A program made the position numbers and the translations under genes. Source: Ectobius pallidus (Eukaryota; Arthropoda; Insecta; Blattodea; Ectobiidae). From it: a stretch of DNA of 64,000 nucleotides. The stretch lies in NCBI GenBank assembly GCA_964059195.1, contig CAXKWD010000005.1, forward strand, positions 146,845,265 through 146,909,264, given 5' to 3'. Below are positions 21,130 to 33,079 of the stretch, piece after piece. The notes under the pieces are model-generated. The model worked only from the letters and a program-made list of their open reading frames with translations, was not told the origin of the DNA and searched no databases. Every line of letters starts with the position of its first letter. Positions within the stretch are counted from its first letter, which is position 1.

Positions 21130-22400
21130 AAAAATTAAACTAGTATTGACGTAGGCCTATTGCAGTTTAACCGAAAATTACTTTTATAAAAAAAACCTTT
21201 CATACACAATTATGAGACTTTCATGACTACATAAATGATGTTAAAATGTCACAAATATAAACATAGGCCTATTGAATTCATCACCGAAAATTGCTTTTGT
21301 AATAAAACCTTTCATACAAAATTATGATGAGACTTTCATGACTACATAAATTATTAATGATGTTAAAAATGATACAAATATACACATAGGCCTATTGAAA
21401 TCATCACCGAAAATAAATTTTTTGTAATAAAACCTTTCATACAAAATTATTATGAGACTTTCCTGACTACATAAATTATTAATTATGTTAAAAATGCTAC
21501 AAATATAAACATAGGCCTATTGAAATCATCACCGAAAATTACTTTTATAATAAAACCTTTCATACAATATTATGATGACACTTTCTTGACTACATAAATT
21601 ATTAATGAAGTTAAAATTATAAAAATATAAACGTAGGCCTATTGAAATCATCACCGAAAATTGCTTTTATAATTAAAACCTTTCATACAAAATTATGATG
21701 AGACTTTCCTGACTACATAATTTATTAATGATGTTAAAAATGATACAAATATAAACATAGGCCTATTGAAATCATCACCGAAAATTGCTTTTATAATAAA
21801 ACCTTTCATACAAAATACTAAATTATGATGAGACTTTCGTGACTACATAAATTATTAATGAAGTTAAAAATGCTACTAATATAAACATAGGCCTATTGAA
21901 ATCATCACCGAAAATTGCTTTTATAATAAAACCTTTCATACAAAATTATTATGAGTCTTTCATGACTACATAAATTATTAATGAAGTTAAAAATGCTACA
22001 AATATAAACATAGGCCTATTAAAATCATCACCGAAAATTGCTTTTATAATAAATCCTTTCATACAAAATAAAAAATTATGATGAGACTTTCGTGACTACA
22101 TAAATTATTAATGAAGTTAAAAATACTACTAATATATACATAGGCCTATTGAAATCATCACCGAAAATTGCTTTTATAATAAAACCTTTCATACAAAATT
22201 ATTATGAGACTTTCATGACTACATATATTATTAATGAAGTTAAAAATGCTACAAATATATACATAGGCCTATTGAAATCATCACCGAAAATTGCTTTTAT
22301 AATAAAACCTTTCATACAAAATAATGATGGGACTTTCGTGACTACATAATTTATTAATGATGTTAAAAACAATACAAATATAAACACAGGCGTATTGCAC
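21130..22400. repeat. ~123-bp AT-rich tandem satellite, about 10-11 units
   Basis: Each unit contains GACTTTCATGACTACATAAA, TTATTAATGAAGTTAAAAAT, ATAGGCCTATTGAAATCATC, ACCGAAAATTGCTTTTATAA and AAACCTTTCATACAAAATTA. The TAGGCCTA word falls near 21150, 21265, 21387, 21510, 21634, 21758, 21887, 22010, 22140 and 22265. Edge units are more diverged than central ones. The open frames that cross it are by-products. Confidence 0.9.
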
Positions 22401-22537
22401 AATTGTGTTAAAACAATTTATAATACATAAATTAATATTAGTCGCAAGCACAAACTGTAAAAAGAAATATTTGTCACTTTGGCACATTTCTATTAGTAAT
22501 TTGAATTTATGACGGCATGTTTTTTCATACACCTGGT

Positions 22538-23090
22538 CTGGCATGCTAGCGGTCCCGAGTTCAAATCTCGGGGCTGGCGGGCGTGTCATTTGTGGTGGAC
22601 AAAGCCGTGACCTTTGGGGGTTTTTCTCGGGGATCCTCCCGTTTCCCCCTTCATTCATTCCACCAACACTCTCCACTTCAACTTCCTTTCCCCCCTCATT
22701 ATCATCCCGTTCCCCTTTACTGGTTTTCGGGCCAGCTCCTGCTGCAGACTCTGCTGCGGGCCTCCCCCGTCCTGCCCCGCTGCTTGTGGTCAAGAGTTGC
22801 TGGTGGTGTACCGTGCCTTTGGGGCTCTCAGAGGGACCCTGGGTTAGCGGCGCTTGTCTGGTTGTGCCGCGCCTAGGGGGCTCTTGTACGAGGGACCCTG
22901 GGTACGGTGCACGTGGAGTGGTACCAGGTTCTTGTTGGATGTAGGGGAGCTCCGTGGGGGCTTGTGGTGGAGTCTGTTGACTGGGGGGCCTTAGGGCATG
23001 CACATCATTCGTTTCCTAGGGGGTGGGCAATGGGCCCGCCTATGTGGCCTCCGTCCGCGAGTCCGTTAGGGCTCAGCCCCTGCACTATAC
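22538..23090 (+). mobile_element. GC-rich retroposed insert with tRNA-like 5' part
   Basis: Flanked by a perfect 12-bp direct repeat CATACACCTGGT at 22526-22537 and 23091-23102. Near the left end is a B-box-like GAGTTCAAATCTC inside a tRNA 3'-half-like context. The A-box half appears to be missing or very short. The body is strongly GC-rich against an AT-rich background. Long frames on both strands are compositional. It is probably a 5'-truncated SINE or similar retroposon; the family is unknown to me. Confidence 0.7.
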
Positions 23091-23102
23091 CATACACCTG
23101 GT

Positions 23103-24640
23103 GCAGCATTTAATACTAGGTTGCGAATGCTAAATACCTTCTTTCTAGAGCGAAATGTACCGGAACCAAGCATTGCACACGTCTGAAACACTTGCCATTT
23201 CGTGGAAAACTGCCAAGACTTATGTAAGTAATAGCAACAAAAAAATATAAGCTACTTATTCATGAAATTAACTAAGAAAACGAAATACTGTCTTCTGTCA
23301 GAATCTTAAATTTGGATCTTCCTCAACGTGCCACATAAAGGGATAAGGCGTTTGCTTGCGACTTTATAGTTCTACGAGGAGTAAGCGGTCGCATTAGGGA
23401 GTACGCATTCAATTGACGCGAACTGCAGCATGTTATGCATGTACTTAACTTAAAATTATTAGAGCCTTTTTTTGAGGGGATACTGACTTCTAGCACTTTA
23501 TTCATAAAAAATACGAGAGCTGTCCAGAAAGTAACAGACGTTTTGAAACAAAAAATAAAGTGAAAAGAAATGTTATTACGTAGACCTATTTTTGAAGGTA
23601 GATTCTTAGGCTATTTTCCTAGAAAATCGTTATTCAAATTAAGGAATTTATCATACCGTGGTAAACGTTTTTCGATTACCTCTCTACAGAAATCCGCCGC
23701 CTGCGATTTCAAGCACTTCAGAGAATTTATTGGGCAAAGTGTTTCAAAAAAGCTTTAGATTTTGTAACCTCATTGTCTTCTGTCGATAAGAACGTAAATA
23801 GCCACAAGTAATTTGAGTTTAGCACTTGAGTTCATTTTGAGTTTTCTCTCAATATTATTTACGAATTTCCCAGCGCTCTCTTCTAAAGTAAACTAAAAAA
23901 AAATACAAGTTAGACCTATAGACTATAAATATTATACCTATCATGAATGGTGTAATATATTCTCATTTGTCCCTGAAATTTAATACTTTAATCAGTTTGA
24001 GGGAAGAATTGTTAAAGTAGAAATTTGCACATGTTATAATTTGTGAGAATCTAACACCTACACTTCTACGGAATTGGGTCATACGGGGGAGGCAAGAGTA
24101 AAAACAGAACATAAATACCAAAGCTTCGAGCAAGTAAGCTTTGATTCCCCAAGACACAGGGAGTTATAAAGTGAATTTTATGTGACAGGTATATCCAGTT
24201 TTGTCGTAATTTCTTCTTGCTTACTCTGTAAGCGTTCTTCACATTCTATACTTCTACAAACATTCATAAGGAAGTACTTTGTATCACATACTGATAATCT
24301 TAGTTAAGTTATAGCCTACATTTGACTGGAGCACCTGTCTTCTAGTCTATAAAAACAATTTAATATTATATTTCATTTTAACATTTTAACTCTTTACTTC
24401 AAAGGCAATGCAGTTACATGTTATTCATATGAACAAACTATTTAGACTTAAGTTAATATATCGGCTGTTTCAAAATTCAGCAGAAGAAAATGAAGGATTC
24501 TGTAAGAATACAAACTTTTAAGTAAAGTGAAAAAATATATTATTGTATTGGTAAAGTGAGTTTGTGTTTGTGAGGCAAGTAAGCTACATACTTAACTTAC
24601 ATATTTCTTACATAATATTTATGAATTAAATGAATTATAC
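23103..24640. other. No recognisable gene; possible mariner end near 23515
   Basis: AT-rich DNA with short frames. The stretch 23510-23545 (GAGCTGTCCAGAAAGTAACA) looks like a mariner terminal repeat, but I found no partner end or transposase next to it. Confidence 0.45.
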
Positions 24641-24689
24641 GGTGGAGAATCAAATGAAAACCGAAATTAATTTTTTTCCACTATTTTAC

Positions 24690-25070
24690 TGCAGGAAGAA
24701 TGTTGGCTTGCACATTATTTTTCTACTTAGTGCCCTCCTAGTTCAACGCACTTAAGCCATCGGATAGGAAGTGCTTCGATACGGCGTGAGAAAAATTCTT
24801 TTGGTTGACGCTGTAGCCACTCGTGCACCGTCGATTGGACTTCTTCATCGGACTAGAACTTCTGCCCTCCAAGATGATCCTTTAATGAACCAAAGATGTG
24901 GAAATCTGATGGTCCCAAATCTGTCGATTATGGCGGGTGTCGTCGACGGTTTTCAATGTTGCACGAGGACCATGAGGACGGGTGTTATCATGTTGAAGCA
25001 AAACACCTGCACACAGCAATCTCCATCGAATTTCCAGAGATTTTTCTGTGAAGCAAAATCAATATAGATT
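24690..25070 (-). pseudogene. mariner transposase, C-terminal relic
   Basis: On the minus strand, frames joined by indels show HDNTRPH (second catalytic Asp), then PSDFHIFGSLKDHLGGQKF (third catalytic Asp region). These are followed by SDEEVQSTVHEWLQRQPKEF and a terminal Arg-Trp-Leu-Lys-Cys-Val segment. This order is that of a DD34D mariner transposase, a cut-and-paste enzyme acting on its own terminal repeats. At least one in-frame stop follows QKF, and an indel lies between the two catalytic blocks. The N-terminal DNA-binding region is absent, so the copy is inactive. Confidence 0.8.
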
Positions 25071-25080
25071 ATAATTCCTC

Positions 25081-25739
25081 TCAGAATGTCTAAAATTTAT
25101 TAACGTTATGGCAAGCTGATAACGTAACCCAAAGCTTTTCATTCATAAATTAAGCCTAAGACTGAGGTATGTTTCACAGCAGTTGGAAGGAAGTACCTTG
25201 ACATGTATGCATCGGGGTAAATTTCTTAGTTAAATCTTCAAAACAGATTTCTCTGCACGGAGGCTGTATAGCCTACTACAGTAAAGGATGTTCCAACTTA
25301 AAAAATAAAAATAAAAATAAAAAAACAGACGGTTATGTTTTACTGAGGGTAAACGTATTTTAAGATTTTAGGTGGTGTTTAGTTTTCTGTTATTATCAAT
25401 ATTTTTTGCACGACTTAACTAATTAGTGGTACTTACGAATGTTGTTGCCGTGGATCGTAAGTTGACATTCCCACACGCAATCTTGTTGCTATGTGCGGTA
25501 AGTGTTTCCGTGCGGTTATGAATTCACTTACGGCACATCATAATACAAGCCTTATGGACAAGGCCCCCCAGGACAAATATTCGGTTCGCATAACAACAAA
25601 CACATGCGAATCACTTTCTGAAATAAACATCTATCTTCAAGAATGTATAACTTATACATAATATTTTCAGGTAATATCACAATTAATATAATTAAATTGA
25701 TATAAACAATCATCGTGCAAATAATAGCATGCAATACTC
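25081..25739. other. No recognisable gene
   Basis: AT-rich DNA. Words such as ACTTACGGCAC near 25527 echo the palindrome at 25740-25842. Confidence 0.45.
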
Positions 25740-25842
25740 GTGCCGTAAGCGCATAACGGATCTCGGAATTTGAAAAATTCTCGGCGCAAGCGCCTCGTTT
25801 TTTCAAACTCTTTCCTCGATCCGTATGCATCGCTTACGGCAC
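25740..25842. repeat. ~100-bp imperfect palindrome
   Basis: GTGCCGTAAGCGCATAACGG pairs with CCGTATGCATCGCTTACGGC, and the inner GAATTTGAAAAA pairs with TTTTTTCAAACTC. It is capable of forming one long hairpin. Part of the flanking DNA repeats the GTGCCGTAAG-type word. Confidence 0.65.
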
Positions 25843-26570
25843 TTGTATCGCAATATACTATATTATTATTGTATTATTGTGGACTTAAAACTACCATACG
25901 CACTCCTATAGTATAATACAATTACGTTATTTAATCTAGATACTTTTAAATTCCAATTAACTGATTCATTCATACCTTTACGATTTCCCGAAATATTTCA
26001 TGTTGTTATCTATGCTCATTTGGTCAGAAACGGGTTAAACACAACTAAAAAAATGTGTATTATGACTAGTAATGTTACAGATCTCATGACCTTTAACATA
26101 ATAGAAATATCTGCCAAACACATCTGACAAACAGGGACTTCACAGTTGGACGTATTTCATATAGGAGGCAGTTGTAGGTCAGTAACTCAACACTGGCAGC
26201 CAGCCATACCCTAGGGATGCCATATACATCATGCTAACATGCCTTAATGGCTGCTGAATCATTCATTGCCAGCGGATTGATATAAAGGTTCCTTGGAAGT
26301 GCAGCAAATATGATGGTGAAAATTAAAGAATAAAGTCGGAAAGGATTTTTTCGTTTGCTGCCTTCGTTCCTTTTATTTCTTAGGTTTCGTTAAGCAAATG
26401 AAAATAGATAATCGAAAACGTTATTTTATTTTCTATGATTTGTCTCAGAATTTCTTAGATAACTCTTTTTTTAAAAAATAGTAGCCAACGTATTAAATTT
26501 CTTAATGAAGTTATATTTTCGACCTTATTGCTTTCTCAGAAACGTTGAGCGATAAATGGATATGAAAACA
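25843..26570. other. No recognisable gene
   Basis: AT-rich DNA with frequent stops; no repeat boundary identified. Confidence 0.5.
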
Positions 26571-26785
26571 AAATTTTATATTTGGGTGAGGTAACCTCTG
26601 GGGATGTGACACGAAGATTGACGACGACTTTCTGTTAATTTTAATGCCACTTTACGTGAAGAACATTTTCTTTTTCACGATTTTCTCCAAAAGGCTCCAA
26701 AAGTGTTGTTTAAATTTCGTACATGTGGTGCTTATACTAAAACTTTTATTTGAAACATTTTTTTTTCGTGCAAATTCTCTGCTGT
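26571..26785 (+). repeat. Dispersed repeat R2, partial copy
   Basis: The block with GATGTGACACGAAGATTG, ACGACTTTCTG, TTAATGCCACTTTA, GATTTTCTCC, GGTGCTTATA and AAAACTTTTATTTG is shared in order with 56995-57230 (plus) and 54250-54480 (minus). Confidence 0.7.
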
Positions 26786-26939
26786 TTGCACTTGGCAATG
26801 ATAATTCGTATGCAAGGTAAATGAATGTTATCTATTTTATGGAATCGGAAGGTTTATTGCCCCACTTGCATGAGCCCCCAATTGAACTCTATTCTGTGCT
26901 AATCCATAAAACAATCCCTCCCATATCTTACTGCCCTTC

Positions 26940-27265
26940 AATATATTATAATATTGTCTTCCCACCTACGTCTAGATCTTCCAAGTGGTCTTTCCCTTTC
27001 TGGTCTCCCAGTCAATATTTCTTAAATATGACTTTCCTCTCCCATGCGCGCAACATGTCCAGCCCATTTCATCCTTATTTATTATCACTATATAAGGTGA
27101 AGATACATATTATGAAATTCAACATTATGAGTTTTCTCCAGTCCCCGTTTTCATGTCTCTTAGGACCGAATATTTTCCTAGCACCATGTTTTCGAACACT
27201 CTCAGATTACGTTCTTCCCAAATAGTAGAGACCATGTCTCACATCCATACAATACAACCGGCAGG
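26940..27265 (-). pseudogene. Non-LTR retrotransposon, 3' ORF fragment
   Basis: Minus-strand frames joined by indels show the C-terminal part of an insect non-LTR retrotransposon polyprotein: an EERNLRVFEN-type block, a DWRKL block, then WAGHVARMGEE and RPLGRSRRRWEDN. In intact relatives this lies after the reverse transcriptase domain. Stops and frame changes make it dead. The same family supplies fragments at 30700-31242 and 59850-60035. Confidence 0.75.
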
Positions 27266-28283
27266 ATAATTTTAATATAAACGTTTATTTTTAGATTTCT
27301 GGACAGAAGACGAGAATATAAAAGTTTCCGAATTGTATAAAAACGAGCATTTCCTCATTTTAGTCGATACTTTACTTCAGCCTTATATTATTCGTATATG
27401 TAATTATTGCTTCCAGATATTTAATTTCTCTACTTGTTCGAATGCTTTATCTGCTGTTTTAATAATTTGTAGCGCATTATTTTGACGTCATGTCTTTTTT
27501 TTTCATTTTATTTGCGTCAAAGGCTTCTGACTGATGTATGCTAATAGGATTATGTTTCATCTCAGCAAGAGTTAAAATGTTCTTATGCAATAGTGATCTG
27601 AATTTCAACTAGTTTATATTTCACATCTTAATAACCTTACAGCTTCCGATACCCAAGTTGCTCACATAAAATCGGAAAAGTGTGAAAGTAGGGTTAAATA
27701 TTTAAATGATATGGATCTAGAGCAGAAAATTTTCCACCCCTCGTAGAAAGAAGACGAAGAAGAAGCTCCTGTTGACCAGAAGATTAATACCCACAGAGAC
27801 GAGCCGAGAAACTTAATTTTGCGTGACATTTTCTTCGATATATCGATTTTTGTTGGGTTTTCCGTCAGGCACCAGGTGGTTGGTTCCGGAGCACAAGAAT
27901 CCGATATTAACACCTACTCTCTCTCTCTCATTCGTATCGCTTTTGAAATTCGACTTACTCCACATATTGGACTACTCTGGTATTGATCAGGTCATATATC
28001 TATGCCAAACGTATATGTTTCCTATCACTGTGGAATGGCAATCTCACGCGTACTTTATTCATTGGAAGAGCAATCACAAAATATATATGCCTATACTGTC
28101 TGAATGTTTCTCTGAAGCACTGTAAAATACTCAAACTCAATACTTGCACTGAAAGTCATATACACGTAAATGGTAATTTGTGAGTAAATGATTTTCAACA
28201 ATTCCCTCGAAGCAAATAAAAGGCAATCAACGGAAAAAGTGGTACAATATATACTGTGTACACTTGCTCACATATAACTTACA
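27266..28283. other. No recognisable gene
   Basis: AT-rich DNA. The overlapping short frames at 27662-28183 on both strands show no recognisable motif. Confidence 0.5.
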
Positions 28284-28291
28284 TGTTAACG

Positions 28292-28635
28292 CATAGGCGT
28301 AACCAGGCCGACCATATGGGGGGGTTATAAAGGAATACCCCCCAGGGAGAGGGGAGTCCGGGGGTTCTCCCCCGGAAAATTGAAAAAATTAAGACGCAAA
28401 TAAACGAGTTTTAAGCTTCCGGGGGTTCTCCCACGAAAAATTTTAAAAATAAAGACGCAAAATAACGAGTTTTAAGCTTCCGGGGTTTTCCCCCGGAAAA
28501 TTTAAAAAATTAAGACGCAAAATAACGAGTTTTAAGCTTCCCACGCTTTATACTTGTATTAAGTAATTTATGAGCAGACTTCAAATAAATATATAATTTT
28601 CCTTTTTTTAATCAATGGGGGGGGGCACGCCTATG
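28292..28635. mobile_element. Short hAT-like MITE with internal tandem repeats
   Basis: Very short inverted ends, CATAGGCGT and ACGCCTATG, with an 8-bp direct repeat TGTTAACG at 28284-28291 and 28636-28643. G-runs lie just inside both ends. The interior has three copies of a ~60-bp unit (about 28361-28540) with TTAAGACGCAAATAAACGAG and a GGGGGTTCTCCCCCGG palindrome. Confidence 0.75.
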
Positions 28636-28720
28636 TGTTAACGAGATTTAGGTAGACGAAAGATACGTAGCTGACACCATGGATATAATTAGGCCTACAT
28701 TTCACATTAATATAGGTCAT

Positions 28721-30293
28721 TATTAGGACAAGGCATTTGATGATTTTGCATCTTTTTTATATGAAGATTGAAAGATAGCTTGAAAAAAAAAAAAATATAT
28801 ATATATACAAACACACACACACACCGTATAATCGATTAAATAAGGGCAATTTGTTTGTGCATATTTTTACTTTATTTGGAATTTTTCGTAATTTTCAAGA
28901 AATAGGTCTTTTTTGACAATTTTTAGGTCATTTTCGGCATTTTAGGTTATGTTTCAGTGGAGGTAGAGAGGAGCCTTTCCATGTAGAAATTGTTACTTTC
29001 AGACAACAAACAATCGTTTTTATTTGAGAATCTCCGCCAGGTGTCCATACTTAATTTTAATTCAGGTTTATTGTAAACACCATAGCAGTTTGTCTGTAGC
29101 ATTAAAGAATTGTATCTTTTTTTATTTTTAAATGGCATATATTTGTTAGGGGCAATTTGGTAGGCATGCCAGTTCAGAATTTTTTTTTCGCCAAGGGTAA
29201 CCAAGTAGTATAAATTTACTTACTTCTTTAGTAACAAAGTAAATGTGTTTTATGTTGTAAATTCACATATAATGCACTGGAAACCATTAAATTGCTTTTA
29301 GAAATTCATTGCTTAAAAATACTAATTATAAGAAATAATGGTAAATTTATTGGTCTTTCTTTAATTTCTGTGTCATTTTTTCCTATTTTTAGGTCAAAAA
29401 TACATTTATATTTAGCATTTTTTCACTATTTATGGAGGCGACTGACAGAAGCAACATAAGAGGAATGTTGATCTTTCCCGCAGTGGCTAAGCGGGATTGC
29501 CGAAACAGCCACCTTGCCAGTCAAGAGGCCCTTGCCCTTTAGGGATGAAACGGGCTAATTCTAATTCTAATTCTAATTATTATAATAAGTAGGGCAAGGC
29601 ATTTAATGACCATAAAATAGTGAAAAATGCAAAATAAAAATGCATTTATGACCTAAAAAGAAGGGAAGAATGACACGGAATTTAAAAGAAAAATTACCAA
29701 TAAACTTACCATTATTACTTATTACTTTTTTTCAAGTAATGGGCTGCTAAAAGCAATTTAATGGATGACAGTGCATTATATATGATATTACAATATAAAA
29801 CACTTATTTTGTTACTAAAGAAGTAAGTAAATTTTACTACTTGGATACACTTAGCGAAAAAAAGATTCCCCTAGCAAATATGTGCCATTTAAAAAGAAAG
29901 AATACCGGTACAAATAATTATTTATTTCTACAATACAAGCTGCTATGGGATTTACAATAAACCTGATTGAAAATTTACTATGAACACTTGGCGGAGATTC
30001 TTATATAAAAACGATTTAATGTTTCTGAAAGTAACGATTTGTACATGGAAATGCTCCTCTCTATCTCTACTGAGACATGGCCTAAAAATGCCGGAAATTA
30101 CCTAAAAATTGACCCAAAAAATTACCTGTCTGTTGAAAATGACGAAAAATGCAAAACAAAGAAAAAAGTCAAAAACAAATTGCCCTTATTTAATCAATTA
30201 TTTCATGATATACATTTGTAAATATTCGAGCTATCATTTAACGTTCTTGTAAAAAAGATGCAAAATCAGCAAATGACTTGCTCTAATAATAAG
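28721..30293. repeat. ~1.6-kb imperfect palindrome, arms ~700 bp
   Basis: The left arm 28721-29435 and right arm 29594-30293 are inverted relatives. They match through AAGGCATTTGATGATTTTGC, AAGGGCAATTTG, GAATCTCCGCCA, ACTTCTTTAGTAACAAA and ACCATTAAATTGCTTTTA. Divergence is moderate, with small indels. Each arm looks like one copy of the same transposon, since the right copy has end repeats GGGCAAGGCATTTAATGA and TCAGCAAATGACTTGCTCT. Open frames in the arms are short and broken. Confidence 0.8.
29436..29593 (+). mobile_element. Palindrome spacer with retroposon-like 3' tail
   Basis: GC-richer sequence (CAGTGGCTAAGCGGGATTGC .. GATGAAACGGG) followed by a (CTAATT)n tail at about 29555-29580. Simple-repeat tails of this kind are typical of SINE or LINE 3' ends. 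No target duplication was identified. Confidence 0.45.
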
Positions 30294-30645
30294 TAATAAC
30301 TAGCCTTGGCTGCTGTAGAAGAGATCTGAAATACGTTCAATGTTAAAAGCTTTCTTATGTATCGGAAAGCAACAAGCATCATGGAAATGGGGAACTGAAG
30401 AAGTGACAAATGATAACGTAATGACTTCTGGTGTCGATACCACGCCAGATACTTGCAGGGCTGAAGTCGACATTGTTATAGGACACATTTTACTTATGAT
30501 GTGAGGACGCCACCGGTACTGTCTTGAGTTTCCTGGCACAGCCTTTTATAAACCTAACATTATAGCGTGATGAATATTGTGTTTCCTTCACAGCCCGTTT
30601 CACAGATTTCCCTGAATGCTTAAAAATATGAAATTATCAGAATCG
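30294..30645. other. Unclassified stretch
   Basis: A 79-codon minus frame at 30300-30539 has no recognisable domain. No repeat match was found elsewhere in the window. Confidence 0.45.
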
Positions 30646-30689
30646 AAATAATAACATTCCTAATGCCATTGGGGTTTCCGAATGAAACT

Positions 30690-31242
30690 ACTGTTGGAAA
30701 TCTCAATAATGCTAAACGAGAAACCTCTAGAACCATTAGAACAATGAAAAGAAACTATCACAAAGGCGAAGTAAATGAATTAGGGGTAAATAGTAAAGAC
30801 AAAAATGTTAAAGATTTCTACAATTGAATAAACGAGTTCAAGAAAGGTTTTCAACCTAGAACATAAACCAGGAAAATGATGGCACTATACTCGTGGCTCC
30901 AAATAATATTTTGAGTAGGTGGAAAAAATTCTTTATCCAATTATTAAATGTACACGGTGATGTCCAAAGTGTAGAAAGTGAAATACTCACAGCAGAAGCC
31001 GTTGGTTGCTGAACCAACTCTAACAGAAGTAGAAACAGCTATAGGTATACTAAAAAAACACAAATCTCCAGGCATTGAGCAAATTCCAGCAGAATTAATT
31101 AAAGCAGGCGGGGATAGATTAAACTCAGAGATCCGTAAACTCATTCTTATTATTTGGAGAAAGGAAGAATTACCAGAGGAATGGAACGAATATATTATTA
31201 TAGCGATTCATAAAAAAGGGAGATAGGGCCGAATGTAATAAC
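30690..31242 (+). pseudogene. Non-LTR retrotransposon, N-terminal RT region (part 1)
   Basis: Plus-strand frames show an RNYHKGEVNELG linker, an INEFKKGFQPR block broken by a stop, and then an 82-codon open frame at 30978-31226. That frame contains LTEVETAIGILKKHKSPG, IPAELIKAGG, LPEEWNEYIIIAIHKKG, the entry motifs of a non-LTR reverse transcriptase. The coding sequence runs to GTAATAAC and is then interrupted by the hAT-like insert at 31243. It continues at 31856-31909 and again at 39443-39486 across the LTR element. The RT catalytic YADD region is not present in the window. Confidence 0.8.
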
Positions 31243-31847
31243 CAGGGCCCGGATTTTGATGACCTAAAATATTTTAATAATTAGCTATAAAACTAATGGA
31301 AAAATACAGGAAAATTACCCAAAAATTAATAAAAAAGACCCAATAATTTATGTGAAAATGCTAGTTTATTCATCAGATTTGTGTCTATACTACATTAATG
31401 TTTTTGTCCCCATTATGTAGACTTGTAATTAATTAATTGGCACATACGGTTAAATGCGAACAGCAAACACAGTCTTTCAGTATCCAAATTAAAATTATAA
31501 CAAGATCTATTTAATTATGATTATTTAGAGTTCTCATAATATTAAATGTAAGTAAATGCACAAAAACTCCATATAATGCAAGAAACAACACAAAATGAAA
31601 AAATGACTTTAAAATTAAAAAATTACCTAAAAATATGAAATGTGGGGATAATAACCATAAAATGGTCAAAAAGTGACCAAATAATTCTTTGAATTCTAAA
31701 AATGAAAAATTGGAGAAAATGACCAAAAAATACCTTAAAAATTACCATTTTTGTAATCTAGGAGTCATGATCAGAATACCTGCACTAATGGGCAACGTCC
31801 ATGATGTACCAGTTAAAAGATGACATGTGAACAAAATCCGGGCCCTG
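31243..31847. mobile_element. hAT-like MITE (CAGGGCCCGG family) in the non-LTR element
   Basis: The ends are CAGGGCCCGGATTTTG and its exact complement CAAAATCCGGGCCCTG. The 8-bp target duplication GTAATAAC lies at 31235-31242 and 31848-31855. It is AT-rich and non-coding. The host reading frame resumes directly after one copy of the duplication (an NYRGIS motif), which fixes the insertion point to the base. Confidence 0.9.
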
Positions 31848-31855
31848 GTAATAAC

Positions 31856-31909
31856 TATCGAGGAATTTCTATCTTATGAACATCATTCAAAATTTTGTAT
31901 AATATACTT
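31856..31909 (+). pseudogene. Non-LTR retrotransposon (part 2)
   Basis: A short stretch coding for YRGIS, a stop, and then a FKILYNIL-like motif continues the reverse transcriptase of part 1. It ends at the LTR retrotransposon insertion, and its last four bases, ACTT, are the target duplication. Confidence 0.75.
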
Positions 31910-33079
31910 TGTCGCAGACCTATCATCGCTCTCTTAATAATTAGCTATTAATTTTGTTGGGCGCCAAGTCTGGTCGTTGTGAACCACACTACTGAACATG
32001 ACGATGATGGCCCTCCAGCTGCTGAGTCGGCTCCGAACCTGATACCTCTTTCTCAGGGCGGATGATGGAGAAGATTTATTATTTATATTATTTAAATAAA
32101 TAATTTGCAGAGATGGTTTTACACACTTTTATTTTCAGAATTCGTGAAGTTAATGTCTAGATTTAATGTTACAGTGTTACTACAGATGAAAATGCCTTAT
32201 TCTTCTAATTGATGTTAAACTTAGTGATGTCTGTACTGAGCAAATGGCAAAGTTAAATTTTTTATAACTCCCGAACAGTCTATATAGGCCTACTTGATGA
32301 CACTGGTTTCTTGGCACACGCGACTTCCCCGTCAGGAATTAAAACAGAGAGTGTTATTTTCACTCCTAACAAACTATAACATACTGAAACTTACCAATAG
32401 GCTCCGCCCAGCTTCTTGGGGCTGATAGGCCTAAATATACACGTGGCACTATACACTAATTTTATTTGAAACCTCCCCTTTACTAAACTACCAATCACAA
32501 ACAATGTATTGTCTTATTTCTCAATACTGTAGATTTTCCAAATATTCTTAGAAATGTTATTTTGTTAACTCCATCCCAATTACAGATCTAGATAGCACGA
32601 ACTTTGCCATGTACTCATCCCATTGTACATTACTGACATCGTTATTTTGGCCCTGCTTAAGACGGCACCTTATTTCACGCATGAGTGAAGTGCAATATTG
32701 TTTGTAGTTATCCCTTTACAAAGTTTGACTGGCATGTCATAAAGGACTTCAATACTTGAATGCCCTACCTTTTAAGTATTGAACCTCTACTCATTATATT
32801 TACACTTCCTAGGGAGAAGTAGATTGCAACTCTTCATCTTTCTTGGGTAGCTTAATCCCTTTTTAACGATGGCCAAGAAGAGTTCAGTCTCCTTTCAAAT
32901 CTTTTTGGGGAAATTCCTGCTTGTAAATACTGTACTTACTGTAAAAATACTCTGTGTTAAAATTATTTACTGCTCCCTTTATGTTATAAATATTCTAAGA
33001 TTCTCTTATATGATTATTTTGCATATTTTACCTTCATTATGTGTAAATTATAATAAGAGTTTATCTGAGAACTGCCTCA
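31910..33079 (-). repeat. 3' LTR
   Basis: 1,170 bp, TG..CA ends, at constant offset 6,363 from the other LTR along its full length. It holds TTGGGCGCCAAG near the outer end and an AATAAA on the minus strand near 32128. The short plus frame at 32869 is part of the LTR and not a gene. Confidence 0.9.

Noticed and set aside
22281..23003. 240-codon minus frame and several plus frames over the GC-rich insert
   Set aside because: They cross a retroposed insert with a perfect target duplication and run into the satellite array. High GC explains the absence of stops.
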